Position numbers and translations under genes: made by a program
DNA from: Corticibacter populi
GTDB taxonomy: Bacteria > Pseudomonadota > Gammaproteobacteria > Burkholderiales > Burkholderiaceae_C
Reading direction: 5' to 3'
Length of the DNA stretch: 64,000 nucleotides
NCBI RefSeq assembly: GCF_004217315.1
Contig: NZ_SGWR01000005.1
Location: 393,427-457,426, forward strand
Shown: in pieces, positions 55,554 through 64,000 of the stretch
How positions within the stretch are numbered: the first letter of the stretch is position 1
How the letters are laid out: each line of letters opens with the position of its first letter
Notes under the pieces: generated by a model
What the model was told of the DNA's origin: nothing
The model's input: the letters and a program-made list of their open reading frames with translations, nothing else
Database searches by the model: none

Positions 55554-56942
55554 ATGAGGCCCAATGTCACGGCAAAGCTGTTTCTGACCATGCTGGCCAG
55601 TTGTGCGCTGGTGGTGCTCATCCACGGCCTGGCCGGGCGCATCGCTTTTCAGCGCGGCTTCATGGACTACCTCAACGAGCAGGGCGTACAGCGCATGCAG
55701 GAGATCCTGCCGCGCCTGCGCCAGGAGTGGCGCGAGCAAGGCGGCTGGCAGCGCCTGCAGGGCGACCTGTCCGCGCTGGGCGTGCTGATGCGGCCTGCCG
55801 CGCCGTCCAGCGATGATGCCGATGCCTTGCGCGTGCCGCCGCTGTCGGACCAGACCGGCGCCATCTTCCGCATGGCCCTGCTGCACCCCGACTACCGGCT
55901 CGTCACCGGCAACCCCGAGGCCGGCGCCCGCTCCATCCTGCTGCCGGTCGAAATCGATGGCGCCACGGTGGGGTGGCTGGCCATGGTGCCGTTCGAGCAA
56001 GCCCTGATCGCCGGCGACGTGCGCTTCTACGAAGCCCAGTTGCGCGCCTGGTGGATCATCGGCATCTGCTCCGTGCTGCTCGCGGCCGTGCTGGCCGGGC
56101 TGCTCGCGCGCGCCTTGCTGCGGCCGCTGCGCAGCGTCACCCATGCCGTGCGGCGCCTGGCCGAAGGCGACTTCGCCACGCGCGTGCCGGTGAGCACGCG
56201 CGACGAACTGGGCGTGCTGGCGCAAAGCTTCAACCTGCTGGCCCAGGGCCTGGGGCGCAACGAAAGCGCGCGCCGCAGCCTGATGGCCGACGTCTCCCAC
56301 GAATTGCGCACCCCGCTGGCCGTCATGCGCGCCGACCTGGAAGCCATGCAGGATGGCATCAGCCCCGTCAACGCCGAAGCCCTGGCCGCCTTGCACCAGC
56401 AAGTCGGCCAACTCGGCCAACTCGTCGATGACCTGCACGAGCTCTCGCTCACCGATGCCGGCACGCTGGCCTACCGGCACGAGCCCATCGACCTGGCCGC
56501 CGTGGTGCGCGCCAGCGTTGCCGGCATGGCCGCGCGCTTCGAGGCCGCCGGCCTGGCCTTCCAGGCCGACGTGCCGGCGCAGCCGCTGCGGCTGGTGGGC
56601 GATGAACAGCGCCTGCAACAACTGCTGGCCAATCTTCTGAACAACGCCCTGCGCTACACCGACCGCGGTGGCCAGGTGCGCCTGCACGGCGAGCGTGGCG
56701 ACGCGCATTGGCTGCGCCTGACGCTGGAGGACAGCGCGCCAGGGGTGGCCGAGGACAAGCTCTCGCACCTGTTCGAGCGCTTCTACCGCGCCGACGCCTC
56801 GCGCAACCGCAGCAGCGGCGGCAGCGGGCTGGGCCTGGCGATTTGCCGCAACATCGTCGAGGCCCACGGCGGGCGCATCACCGCCACCGCCTCGCCGCTG
56901 GGCGGACTGTGCATCACCGTCGAACTGCCGGAGGCCGCATGA
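55554..56942 (+). CDS. Sensor histidine kinase (BaeS-like)
   Basis: 462 residues. Membrane segments at about 8-30 and 166-188 enclose a periplasmic sensor of about 135 residues. A HAMP domain follows (RPLRSVTHAVRRLAEGDFATR), then the dimerisation/phospho-acceptor helix with H249 in DVSHELRTPLAV, and the ATPase domain with NLLNNALRYTD, EDSAPGV, LFERFYRAD and GSGLGLAI. Sits directly opposite the RND operon, so it most likely senses envelope stress or a pump substrate and controls efflux. The kinase gene precedes the regulator gene, as in baeSR. Confidence 0.93.
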   Translation: MRPNVTAKLFLTMLASCALVVLIHGLAGRIAFQRGFMDYLNEQGVQRMQEILPRLRQEWREQGGWQRLQGDLSALGVLMRPAAPSSDDADALRVPPLSDQTGAIFRMALLHPDYRLVTGNPEAGARSILLPVEIDGATVGWLAMVPFEQALIAGDVRFYEAQLRAWWIIGICSVLLAAVLAGLLARALLRPLRSVTHAVRRLAEGDFATRVPVSTRDELGVLAQSFNLLAQGLGRNESARRSLMADVSHELRTPLAVMRADLEAMQDGISPVNAEALAALHQQVGQLGQLVDDLHELSLTDAGTLAYRHEPIDLAAVVRASVAGMAARFEAAGLAFQADVPAQPLRLVGDEQRLQQLLANLLNNALRYTDRGGQVRLHGERGDAHWLRLTLEDSAPGVAEDKLSHLFERFYRADASRNRSSGGSGLGLAICRNIVEAHGGRITATASPLGGLCITVELPEAA

Positions 56943-57661
56943 CGCGCGATGTCGCACCGTCCAGCCCGCCGCTGCCGCACGGCGCGCGCGTGCTGGTCCT
57001 CGAAGACGAACCGCGCCTGGCCAGCGTACTGGTCAAGTACCTGCAGGCCGCGGGCTACCAGGGCCAAGCCTGGCACGACGGCGCCAGCGCCATCGACACC
57101 ATCCGGGCCTGGTCGCCCCAACTCGTGCTGCTGGACTTGATGCTGCCCGGCCGCGACGGCGTGGCGATCTGCCGCGAGCTGCGCACCTTCAGCGCCGTGC
57201 CGGTGATCATGGTGACCGCGCGCGTGGACGAGGTCGACCGCCTGCTCGGCCTGGAGATCGGCGCCGACGACTACATCTGCAAACCCTTCAGCCCGCGCGA
57301 AGTGATCGCGCGCGTGCACGCAGTGCTGCGCCGCCATCACCACGTGCCGCAAGACGCGCCTGCTGCCGCGCCCGCGCCACGGCTGCGCATGGACTCCCAG
57401 GCCTGGCGCGCCAGCGTGGACGGCTGCGTGCTGGAGCTGACCCAGGTCGAATTTCGCCTGCTGCGCGCGCTCGCCGCCGCGCCCGGGCGCGTGCTCTCGC
57501 GCGATCAACTGATGGACCACGCCTACCCCGATCGCCGCGTCGTCACCGACCGCACGGTCGACAGCCACATCAAGAACCTGCGCCGCAAACTCGCCACCGT
57601 GCAGGCCGAGGACTGGATCCGCTCGGTGTATGGCGTGGGTTATCGGTTCGAGGGAGGGTGA
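56939..57661 (+). CDS. OmpR-family response regulator (BaeR-like)
   Basis: 240 residues, ATG at 56939 overlapping the kinase stop. Receiver domain: acidic pocket LEDEP (21-25), phospho-acceptor D66 in LLDLMLPGRDG, switch region MVTAR and K115 in DDYICKPFSPRE. Winged-helix DNA-binding domain from about residue 145, ending RSVYGVGYRF. An extra 16-residue Pro-rich N terminus precedes the receiver. Expected target: the divergent RND promoter. Confidence 0.93.
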   Translation: MTRDVAPSSPPLPHGARVLVLEDEPRLASVLVKYLQAAGYQGQAWHDGASAIDTIRAWSPQLVLLDLMLPGRDGVAICRELRTFSAVPVIMVTARVDEVDRLLGLEIGADDYICKPFSPREVIARVHAVLRRHHHVPQDAPAAAPAPRLRMDSQAWRASVDGCVLELTQVEFRLLRALAAAPGRVLSRDQLMDHAYPDRRVVTDRTVDSHIKNLRRKLATVQAEDWIRSVYGVGYRFEGG

Positions 57662-57726
57662 CGCTACTGGCGAGCCCACCGCCGCGCTGGTGATCGGTGG
57701 CACGGCGCTGCCGATCGTCGCGGAGA

Positions 57727-57863
57727 CTTGGCAATCGCATAGCCCAGGCTGCCGAAGCCGGCCAGCAGATACACGTCGGGCAGCGAATCCCTGACCGCGT
57801 AGGCACCGCTGGCGCAGAACATCCGCACCGCCGGAAACAGCACGCGGTAGGGCACGCGCAACA
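57727..57863 (-). pseudogene. Fragment of a TctA-like tripartite tricarboxylate transporter membrane subunit
   Basis: Minus-strand translation gives PYRVLFPAVRMFCASGAY followed by AVRDSLPDVYLLAGFGSLGY, close to the C-terminal membrane segments of TctA proteins. Nothing upstream or downstream in frame continues the protein, and no start exists. It is joined directly to a TctC-like fragment in another frame. Confidence 0.55.
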
Positions 57864-58001
57864 CAGATTGCCCGCATGGATGTTCTCTATGGCTGCGGGC
57901 AGGATGATGACCATGGAATCCACGTGGCCCCCGATGGCGCCCAGCATCGCCGGCCCGCCACCGGGGCAGGCCACGGTAGTGACCTGTGCGTCCAGCTTCT
58001 G
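57864..58001 (-). pseudogene. Fragment of a TctC/Bug-type binding protein
   Basis: In a different minus-strand frame, about 45 codons read VACPGGGPAMLGAIGGHVD and then ILPAAIENIHAGNL, the pattern of the central part of Bug/TctC tricarboxylate-binding proteins (GGGPAM, GGxVD, AGxL). Both ends are lost. The fragment sits between the TctA-like and SsuA-like remnants. Confidence 0.5.
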
Positions 58002-58190
58002 TTCGAGTCGGCCGCATGTGCCACGTCGATGCTGCCAGTGTTCAGCGCTTCGCAGCTGGCAGGTGCGGACGGGACTCGACCCACTTGATGGCGACGCCCG
58101 GAGGGCTGCTGCGCTTCTTCCAGGTTGGCGGTGCCCTTCAGGAGACTGAGGGTGTTGAACTTCCGGTAGCCCGCCCAGGCGCAGCACCTC
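58001..58190 (-). pseudogene. Frameshifted remnant of an SsuA-like sulfonate-binding protein
   Basis: Joining three frames gives VLRLG, YRKFNTLSLLKGTANLEEA, GVAIKWVESRPHLPA and EALNTGSIDVAHAADSN. The order and spacing match the N-terminal lobe of SsuA/TauA-type aliphatic sulfonate-binding proteins (LRIGYQK, LEALNxGSID). At least three frameshifts and the loss of the rest show it is dead. It lies just downstream of an intact DszA-like gene, as expected of an old sulfonate cluster. Confidence 0.55.
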
Positions 58191-58216
58191 GGCATCGGAC
58201 ACATGTGCGCGGTTGG

Positions 58217-59605
58217 TCAGGATGGCGGGCATGCCCAGCGGGCGCCGGGGTGATCGCTGCGCAGGCGCTGCTGGCCTTGGCCCTGCAGCCGCTCGCGCAG
58301 GGTCTGCGGCTGTGCGGGGCGCTCGCGGATGCGGCCGCGCCGGCGCAATTCGGGAATGACGAATGCAATGAAATCCTCGAAGCTGCCGGGGCTGACCGCA
58401 TAAGCCAGGTTGAAACCGTCGATGCCGGCGGCGTCGGCGTATTGCTCCAGCGCATCGGCGACTTTCTGTGGCCCGCCGACGAAAGTGGGGTGCAGGCCGC
58501 CGACACCGATGTAGCGGGCGATCTCGCCGAGCGTCCAGCGCTTCTCGGCATCGATGCGGGTGAAGTTGGCCAGGGCCGAGCGGATGGCGTTGGTTTCGAT
58601 GTATTCGAGCGGGTGGTCCAGCGGGTATGCGGACCAGTCGATGCCGGTCCAGCCGGAGAACAGCACCAGCGCCGCCTCGATGTTGGCAGCATCGAGGTAG
58701 CTGCGGTATTTCTCCTCGGCCTCGGCATCGGTGGCGGCGGTGACCACGGTGACGCCGGAGATGAAGCGGATGCTGTCGGGCGCGCGACCCAGCGCAACGG
58801 CTTCGGCACGGGTCTGATCGATGCTGCGGCGGATGTCGGCGGCGGTGGCGCCGCCGAGGAACACCACTTCGGCATTGCGCGCCGCGAAGGTCCGCCCGCG
58901 CGAGGACGCGCCGGCCTGGAACAGCACCGGCGTGCGCTGCACGCTGGGCTGGCTCAGCGCCGCATCATGGACGCGAAAATACTTGCCCTGATGGCGGATC
59001 GGGTGCACCTTGGCCGGATCGGCGTAGATGCCGCGGTCCCGGTCGCGCACCACGGCATCGTCTTCCCACGAGGCTTCCCACAACTGGTAGCCGACGTCGA
59101 GGAATTCCTGCGCGATCTCGTAGCGCTCGTCATGCTCGATTTGCTGCGCCAGGCCGAGGTTGCGCGCGGCCGATTCGAGCACCGAGGTGACGATGTTCCA
59201 GGCGATGCGGCCCTTGGTCAGGTGGTCCAGCGTGGTGAACTTGCGCGCCAGCAGATAGGGCTGCTCGTAGGTGGTCGAGACGGTGATGCCAAAGCCCAGG
59301 TGCTCGGTGGCTGCGGCCATGGCCGAGACCAGCAGCAGCGGGTCGGTGATCGGCGTCTGCGCGCCATGGCGCAGCGCCGCATCCGGCTTGCCCTGGTAGA
59401 CGTCCATCGGCCCCAGTGCATCGGCGAGAAACAACGCGTCGAAGCCACCCTGGTCGAGGATGCGCGCCAGATGCAGCCAGTAATCCAGTTCGGTGTGCCG
59501 ATAGGCCTGGTCGTCGGGATGGCGCCACAGCCCGGCGCTGATGTGGCCGGCCACGTTCATCGCGAAGCCGTTGAGGATCCAGGGTTGGGTGGAGAGGGCT
59601 GTCAT
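58217..59605 (-). CDS. DszA/NtaA-family FMN-dependent monooxygenase 3
   Basis: 462 residues, start at 59605 with no Shine-Dalgarno. Diagnostic blocks: WILNGFAMNVAGHISAGLW, GRIAWNIVTSVLESAARNLG (closer to classical NtaA/DszA WNIVTS than the two other copies), SVQRTPVLFQAGASSRG and GFNLAYAVSPGSFEDFI. It diverges clearly from the pair at 22840 and 26047. Probably transcribed with the transporter genes upstream (76-base gap to the ATPase gene), so transporter and enzyme likely share an organosulfur substrate. Confidence 0.92.
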   Translation of the reverse strand: MTALSTQPWILNGFAMNVAGHISAGLWRHPDDQAYRHTELDYWLHLARILDQGGFDALFLADALGPMDVYQGKPDAALRHGAQTPITDPLLLVSAMAAATEHLGFGITVSTTYEQPYLLARKFTTLDHLTKGRIAWNIVTSVLESAARNLGLAQQIEHDERYEIAQEFLDVGYQLWEASWEDDAVVRDRDRGIYADPAKVHPIRHQGKYFRVHDAALSQPSVQRTPVLFQAGASSRGRTFAARNAEVVFLGGATAADIRRSIDQTRAEAVALGRAPDSIRFISGVTVVTAATDAEAEEKYRSYLDAANIEAALVLFSGWTGIDWSAYPLDHPLEYIETNAIRSALANFTRIDAEKRWTLGEIARYIGVGGLHPTFVGGPQKVADALEQYADAAGIDGFNLAYAVSPGSFEDFIAFVIPELRRRGRIRERPAQPQTLRERLQGQGQQRLRSDHPGARWACPPS

Positions 59606-59681
59606 GTTGCTTGGAGGGCGGGGTGAATCGAGACAAGGGCGTTTGCGGGCACGCCGTCAAGGTTGTGTGATGTGCCGGGCC

Positions 59682-61418
59682 TCATGCCGCCCGCCGTGCC
59701 GGAGCCTGCGCCGGCTCCAGCCGGGGCAGCGCCGCCAGCAGCTCTTGCGTGTAGGGGTGCTGCGGTGCGGTGAAGAGGGCCTCGGCCTCGCCTTGTTCGA
59801 CGATCTGGCCGTCTTTCATCACCAGCACGCGGTCGGCGATGTGGTGGATGACGCCGAGGTCGTGCGAGATGAAGATGATGCTCAGCGCGTACCGCGCGCG
59901 CAGGTCGACCAGCAGGTCCAGGATCTGCGCCTGGATGCTGACGTCGAGCGCCGAGACGGCTTCATCCAGCACCAGCACGTCCGGGTTGACGGCCAGCGCG
60001 CGCGCAATCGCCACGCGCTGGCGCTGTCCGCCCGAGAGATGCAGCGGATAGGCATCGAGGTGCCGCTCGTCCAGGCCCACGGTATGCAGCAGGGCGAGGA
60101 TGTCCTTGCGCCGGGCCTTGCGGCCCCGGCCGTGCAGGTTCAGCACGTCCGAGAGGATGCGTGCCACGGTCCAGCGCGGGTCGAAGGAACTGTACGGGTC
60201 CTGGTAGACCATGGCGATCCTGCCGCGCACGCGGCGCCTCTCGGGGGCGCTGGCCTTGAGCCATTCCAGGCCTCGGTACAGCACGGCGCCTTCGTCATAT
60301 GGCGTCAGGCCCAGCAGCACCCGCGCCACCGTGCTCTTGCCGGAGCCGGAGGCACCGACGATGCCCAGCACCTCGCCCTTGTGCAGTTGCAGCGAGACCT
60401 GCCGCAGCGCGTGGATGGCCTGCCCATCGGGTGCCTTGAAGGATTTGCTCAGCGCGCGCGCTTCGAGCACCACCGTGCCTGAGTCGCCGGTGGCGGGGCT
60501 GTCGACAGGGGCGGCATCGGCGCGGTCGGCCAGCGCGCCGGGCGCATCGCTCAGGCGCCGGCCGCGGGTGCCGGGGCCGGGCACGGCCTTGATCAGGGCC
60601 TGGGTGTAGGCGTGCCGTGGCTGGCCCAGCACCTGCGCGGCCGGGCCCGATTCCACCACCTCGCCGGCTTTCATGACGAGGATGTGGTCGGCCAGCTGCG
60701 CCACCACCGAGAGGTCGTGGCTGATCAGGATCAGGCTGGTGCCGCGCGCGATCAGCCCCTGCAGGACCTGCAGCACCTGTGCCTGCACCAGCACGTCGAG
60801 CGCGGTGGTCGGCTCATCGGCGATGATGACCGGCGGGTTCTGCGCCAGCGCCGTGGCGATCAGGGCGCGCTGGCGCAGCCCCCCCGAGAGCTCCGCAGGG
60901 TATTGGTCCTGGCGGATCTCCGGCTGTGGCACGCCCACGTCCGTCAGCAGTTCGATGGTGCGCTGGCGGGTTGCGGCCTTGTCCAGCCGCACGTGGGCGT
61001 GCAGGGCTTCGGCAATCTCGCGGCGCACCGGCTGCAGCGGATCGAGCGAGACCAGTGCGTCCTGCAGCACATAGCCTATCTGGGCGCCGCGCAGCGCCTG
61101 CAGTTCGCGCTGGCTGGCCGCGAGCAGCGACTGTTGGCGAAAGCGCAGCACGTCGGCCTTCATGACGGCGTTGTCGCCTGCCAGCCCGATCAGCGCGCGC
61201 GTGGCCACGGTCTTGCCGGAGCCCGACTCGCCCACGATGGCCACGGTCTCGCCCCGGTGCAGGCGCAGGTCGAAGTGGCTGACGATGTGCCGGTAGCCAT
61301 GCGGCGTGCGAAAGCCCACGTTGAGGCTCTGCACGTCCAGCAGCAACTCGCGTTCGGCCTGGCGGCTTTCTTGCGGATCACTCAGGGGCTTGACAGGGGA
61401 TGGCGGGTGGGCGGTCAT
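59682..61418 (-). CDS. Oligopeptide-type ABC transporter, fused double ATPase (second system)
   Basis: 578 residues, ATG at 61418 behind GGGAGC and overlapping the permease stop (ATGA). Two ABC domains: Walker A GESGSGKTV and GASGSGKST, signatures LSGGLRQRALIATAL and [15 protein letters not shown], Walker [14 protein letters not shown] and VLVLDEAVSALDV. The second Walker B ends EA where EP is usual, still catalytic. About 60 residues of Pro/Ala/Asp-rich linker join the domains. Same architecture as the ATPase at 29609 but not a close copy, so the two transporters were acquired or duplicated long ago. Confidence 0.93.
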   Translation of the reverse strand: MTAHPPSPVKPLSDPQESRQAERELLLDVQSLNVGFRTPHGYRHIVSHFDLRLHRGETVAIVGESGSGKTVATRALIGLAGDNAVMKADVLRFRQQSLLAASQRELQALRGAQIGYVLQDALVSLDPLQPVRREIAEALHAHVRLDKAATRQRTIELLTDVGVPQPEIRQDQYPAELSGGLRQRALIATALAQNPPVIIADEPTTALDVLVQAQVLQVLQGLIARGTSLILISHDLSVVAQLADHILVMKAGEVVESGPAAQVLGQPRHAYTQALIKAVPGPGTRGRRLSDAPGALADRADAAPVDSPATGDSGTVVLEARALSKSFKAPDGQAIHALRQVSLQLHKGEVLGIVGASGSGKSTVARVLLGLTPYDEGAVLYRGLEWLKASAPERRRVRGRIAMVYQDPYSSFDPRWTVARILSDVLNLHGRGRKARRKDILALLHTVGLDERHLDAYPLHLSGGQRQRVAIARALAVNPDVLVLDEAVSALDVSIQAQILDLLVDLRARYALSIIFISHDLGVIHHIADRVLVMKDGQIVEQGEAEALFTAPQHPYTQELLAALPRLEPAQAPARRAA

Positions 61419-62311
61419 GTTCTGCTCCCTTCCGAGCGGGCCTGGATGTAGCTGAAGAGGGTGGAGAAGCTCAGCGCCACCAGCACCACGGCGGTGCCCG
61501 GCACGATCATCAGCCACGGTGCCTCCAGCAATTGGGCCTTGCCGGCGGCCAGCAGGGCGCCCCATTCCGACGAGGGCGGCTTGACGCCCAGGCCCAGAAA
61601 GGACAGGCTGGAGGACCACACGATGGATTTGCCCACGCCCAGGCCGGTGACGGGGATCAGCGGCCGGATGGCGTTGGGAACGATGTGCTGCAGCAGCACG
61701 CGCGCGCGCGAATGGCCCAGCGCGATGGCGGCTTCCACATAGGCGCTGCTGCGCACCAGCAGGGTCTGGCCGCGCACCAGGCGGGCATAGCCGGGCGCCG
61801 AGCCGATGCCCACCGCAATCGCCACGTTCAGCGGGCTCTGGCCGAGGATGGTCACGAACAGCAGCGCCACCAGCAGGGTCGGAAAGCTCAGCAGGATCTC
61901 GATGAAGCGGTCCACCGCGCCGCGCGCCAGCGGTGGTGTCAGCGCGGCCAGAAAGCCCAGCGGTACCGCCACGGCAATCGCAATGGCCATCGCCAGCAGC
62001 CCGATCAGTACCGATTCTCGTGCGCCGTAGACCACGCGGGAATACAGGTCGCGGCCGATTTCGTCGGTGCCGAACCAGTGTTGGGCCGAAAGCGGCGCCA
62101 GCGTGTTGAGCAGGTCGGTCTCCAGCGGCGAATAGCGCACCAGCGTCGCCGGGGCGATGGCGGCCCAGGCGGTCAGCAGCAATACGATGGCGCTGAGCCA
62201 GACCAGCACTGGCGCACGCCGGGCTTCGTGCCACAGGCGCCGGCCCGGCGATGCGGGTCCTGCGGGGTAGGCTGGCGCCGCGGCGGCCAGCGTGAGTTCT
62301 GGTGCGGCCAT
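61415..62311 (-). CDS. Oligopeptide-type ABC permease (DppC-like, second system)
   Basis: 298 residues from the ATG at 62311, preceded by GAGGGAG; a start at 62329 would overlap the upstream gene. DppC pattern: Pro/Ala-rich N terminus, one membrane segment, QHWFGTDEIGRDLYSRVVYG, five more segments with the EAA core YVEAAIALGHS and the block SSSLSFLGLGVKPPSSEWG. Forms the channel with the DppB-like permease encoded just upstream. Confidence 0.93.
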   Translation of the reverse strand: MAAPELTLAAAAPAYPAGPASPGRRLWHEARRAPVLVWLSAIVLLLTAWAAIAPATLVRYSPLETDLLNTLAPLSAQHWFGTDEIGRDLYSRVVYGARESVLIGLLAMAIAIAVAVPLGFLAALTPPLARGAVDRFIEILLSFPTLLVALLFVTILGQSPLNVAIAVGIGSAPGYARLVRGQTLLVRSSAYVEAAIALGHSRARVLLQHIVPNAIRPLIPVTGLGVGKSIVWSSSLSFLGLGVKPPSSEWGALLAAGKAQLLEAPWLMIVPGTAVVLVALSFSTLFSYIQARSEGSRT

Positions 62312-62312
62312 G

Positions 62313-63326
62313 TCAGTGGGCTCCCTCATAGCTCAGGCGCACGCGCGGGTCCACCACGGTGTAGAGCCAGTCAGTGACGAAGGTCAGCAGTACATATACG
62401 AGGCTGACGATCAGGATGATTCCGGAGATCAGCTCGAACTCCTTGAGTTCGACGGCGCTGACCAGCAGCGCGCCGATGCCCGGACGGGAAAACACGTTCT
62501 CGACGATGACCGCGCCCGAGACCAGCGCGCCCAGCGCCCAGCCGGAGAGGGTGATGCCCGGAATCAGCGCCGGGCGCAGCGCGTGCACCACGCGCACCCG
62601 CAGGTCCGCCGTGCCGCGCGCGCGGGATGACAGCACGTGCGGCTGCTGCAGGGTGCGCTCGTATTCGGCCCGGGTGGCCTGGCCGAGAAAGCCCGCCAGC
62701 GGCAGGGCCAGCGTGAGGGCCGGCAGCCACAGGCCGGCCAGCGCGGAGCCGCCGACCACCGGAAACCAGTCCAGCCGCACCGCGAAGAAGAGCAGCAGCA
62801 ACAGCCCCAGCCAGTAATGCGGCATGCCGGCCACCAGGGCCTCGGCAGCCGCGCCAAACCGCGAGACCCGGCGGCTGCGCCCGGCGGTGGCGAGGGTCCA
62901 GGCGAGCGTGATGAGCCAGGCCAGCACGATCGCCACGGCGGTCAGCTGCGCCGTGGCGCCGATCTGCTCGCCGATCATCTCCGTGACCGGACGGCGTGAC
63001 TGCAGGGCAATGCCCAGGTCGCCCCGCAGCACGCCCTGGAGGTAGTCTGCATACTGCACCAGCAGTGGCCGGTCGAAGCCGAATTCCCGGTTGATCGGCG
63101 CGAGTTCTTCGGGTGTGCGCTCGACGCTCTGGCCCTCGTAGACGTTGAGGTAGATGGTGGCGCGGTCGCCGGGCAGGATGATCTGCGCAAAGAACAGCAG
63201 GGTGACAGTCACCCAGAGCGTGATGAGGGCCTGCCCCAGCCTGGAGAGAAAGGCTTTGGCGCGGCCTTGGCCCGTGTCCGGGCGCACCGCGGGCGCGGTG
63301 CTGGGTTGCGGGGCGGTTTGCGGCAT
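62313..63326 (-). CDS. Oligopeptide-type ABC permease (DppB-like, second system)
   Basis: 337 residues, start at 63326 sharing one base with the stop of the binding-protein gene. Unlike most DppB proteins the first periplasmic loop is long (LPGDRATIYLNVYEGQSVER and on). Six membrane segments; YERTLQQPHVLSSRARGTAD covers the coupling region, and GAVIVENVFSRPGIGALLV is the family block. The Pro/Ala-rich first 25 residues are cytoplasmic. Confidence 0.92.
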   Translation of the reverse strand: MPQTAPQPSTAPAVRPDTGQGRAKAFLSRLGQALITLWVTVTLLFFAQIILPGDRATIYLNVYEGQSVERTPEELAPINREFGFDRPLLVQYADYLQGVLRGDLGIALQSRRPVTEMIGEQIGATAQLTAVAIVLAWLITLAWTLATAGRSRRVSRFGAAAEALVAGMPHYWLGLLLLLFFAVRLDWFPVVGGSALAGLWLPALTLALPLAGFLGQATRAEYERTLQQPHVLSSRARGTADLRVRVVHALRPALIPGITLSGWALGALVSGAVIVENVFSRPGIGALLVSAVELKEFELISGIILIVSLVYVLLTFVTDWLYTVVDPRVRLSYEGAH

Positions 63327-64000
63327 CAGTCTTTCCTCACTTCGTAGAACACCGGTGTGTCGATGTTGTGGCTCAGGCCTTTGAGGTAGGTCTGGCCGAC
63401 CAGGTTGTAGGCCGAGCCGTAGAAGCCCAGCGCCAGCGCCTCGTCGCTGATGTGCTGCTGGATGGCTGCCAGCTTCTGCGCGCGCGCGGCCGGGTCGGCC
63501 TCCTCGTGCGCGGCGATGATGGCCTCCTGCAACTGCCAGTCCCTGGAGCGCACGCGGTTGTGCGCATTGGGGTTGCCGTTGTCCGCGGCAAACTGGTTGA
63601 TCTGCTGGCGTCCGTAGATGGTGGCGGTGCTGGTGTTCTCGCCGGCGGGCCGGTAGTTGATGGAGAGCACGGTGGGCGCGTACAGCGTCCAGTAGCCCTG
63701 GTACAGGTCGTATTCGTCCGCCTTGGTGTAGCGGCCGGCTGCCAGTTCGGTCTGCGTCAGCAGCACGATGTCGAGCTTGATGCCCACTTTCTTGACTTCG
63801 GCCTGCAGTGCCTGCGCGGCAATCACGCCCTCCTGGTTGACCACCGTGGGGAACAGCGGCAGCACCACTTCCAGCACCTTGCCGTTCTTGTCGATGCGAT
63901 AGCCATCGGCATTGAGGCGGCCGTAGCCGGCCTCCTCGAGCAGTGCCGCGGCACGCGCCGGGTCATGGGCGTACTGGTCGTCGAGATCGAGGTAGTCCTG
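63326..64000 (-). CDS. Oligopeptide-type ABC substrate-binding protein, 3' part only
   Basis: The last 224 residues of an SBP_bac_5 protein; the 5' part lies beyond the window. Visible blocks: DPARAAALLEEAGYG, the common LLxEAGY motif, GVIAAQALQAEVKKVGIKLDI and the end LKGLSHNIDTPVFYEVRKD. It belongs to the operon binding protein, two permeases, double ATPase, DszA-like monooxygenase. Not a close copy of the tandem pair at 31428-34864. Confidence 0.9.
   Translation of the reverse strand, partial: QDYLDLDDQYAHDPARAAALLEEAGYGRLNADGYRIDKNGKVLEVVLPLFPTVVNQEGVIAAQALQAEVKKVGIKLDIVLLTQTELAAGRYTKADEYDLYQGYWTLYAPTVLSINYRPAGENTSTATIYGRQQINQFAADNGNPNAHNRVRSRDWQLQEAIIAAHEEADPAARAQKLAAIQQHISDEALALGFYGSAYNLVGQTYLKGLSHNIDTPVFYEVRKD

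Noticed and set aside
57570..58232. Single 220-codon gene on the minus strand after the response regulator
   Set aside because: The frame crosses three different family remnants that continue in other frames, so it is not one gene.

Overview
The window is GC-rich, densely packed DNA from a betaproteobacterium. The gene families suggest Burkholderiales, most likely Comamonadaceae; this is inferred from gene content and was not tested phylogenetically. It carries almost no mobile DNA apart from two MITE-like repeats and one patch of decayed genes. No tRNA, rRNA, CRISPR array, integrase or transposase gene was seen.

Layout. 0.3-8.6 kb is mostly housekeeping: an Ala-rich lipoprotein, a JmjC/cupin ribosomal oxygenase with an overlapping partner, a SlyD-like FKBP, a glycine-zipper lipoprotein, an ABC-F protein, anmK and a VIT1-type transporter. 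8.9-14.2 kb is a compact sulfur-storage operon: rhodanese, serine O-acetyltransferase (epsC), XRE regulator, family 2A encapsulin shell, and a cysteine desulfurase with a long disordered N-terminal cargo domain. It ends in a clear terminator.

14.3-36.7 kb begins with a LysR regulator and an SDR oxidoreductase, divergent from a long organosulfur-scavenging locus. That locus has five MetQ/NlpA-type binding proteins sharing one metN-metI pair, three SfnB/DszC-like acyl-CoA-dehydrogenase-fold oxidoreductases, two DszA/NtaA-like FMN monooxygenases, and an oligopeptide-type ABC transporter with a fused double ATPase and two near-duplicate binding proteins. 37.0-43.7 kb is a convergent LysR-aapJQMP-D-cysteine desulfhydrase-GNAT operon, probably for uptake and desulfuration of sulfur amino acids. 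A fourth SfnB/DszC-like gene sits at 44.2-45.4 kb.

45.6-57.7 kb is export: a heterodimeric ABC exporter, then an RND tripartite pump with a divergent histidine kinase/response regulator pair. At 57.7-58.2 kb lie fused remnants of SsuA-, TctC- and TctA-like genes. 58.2-64.0 kb is a second organosulfur module: a DszA/NtaA-like monooxygenase with a complete oligopeptide-type ABC transporter, whose binding protein runs off the window.

Taken together, about two thirds of the window serves sulfur: uptake of organosulfur compounds, oxidative C-S cleavage, release of sulfide from cysteine, assimilation through O-acetylserine, and probable storage of sulfur in an encapsulin compartment. No flavin reductase, which the FMN monooxygenases need, is encoded here.
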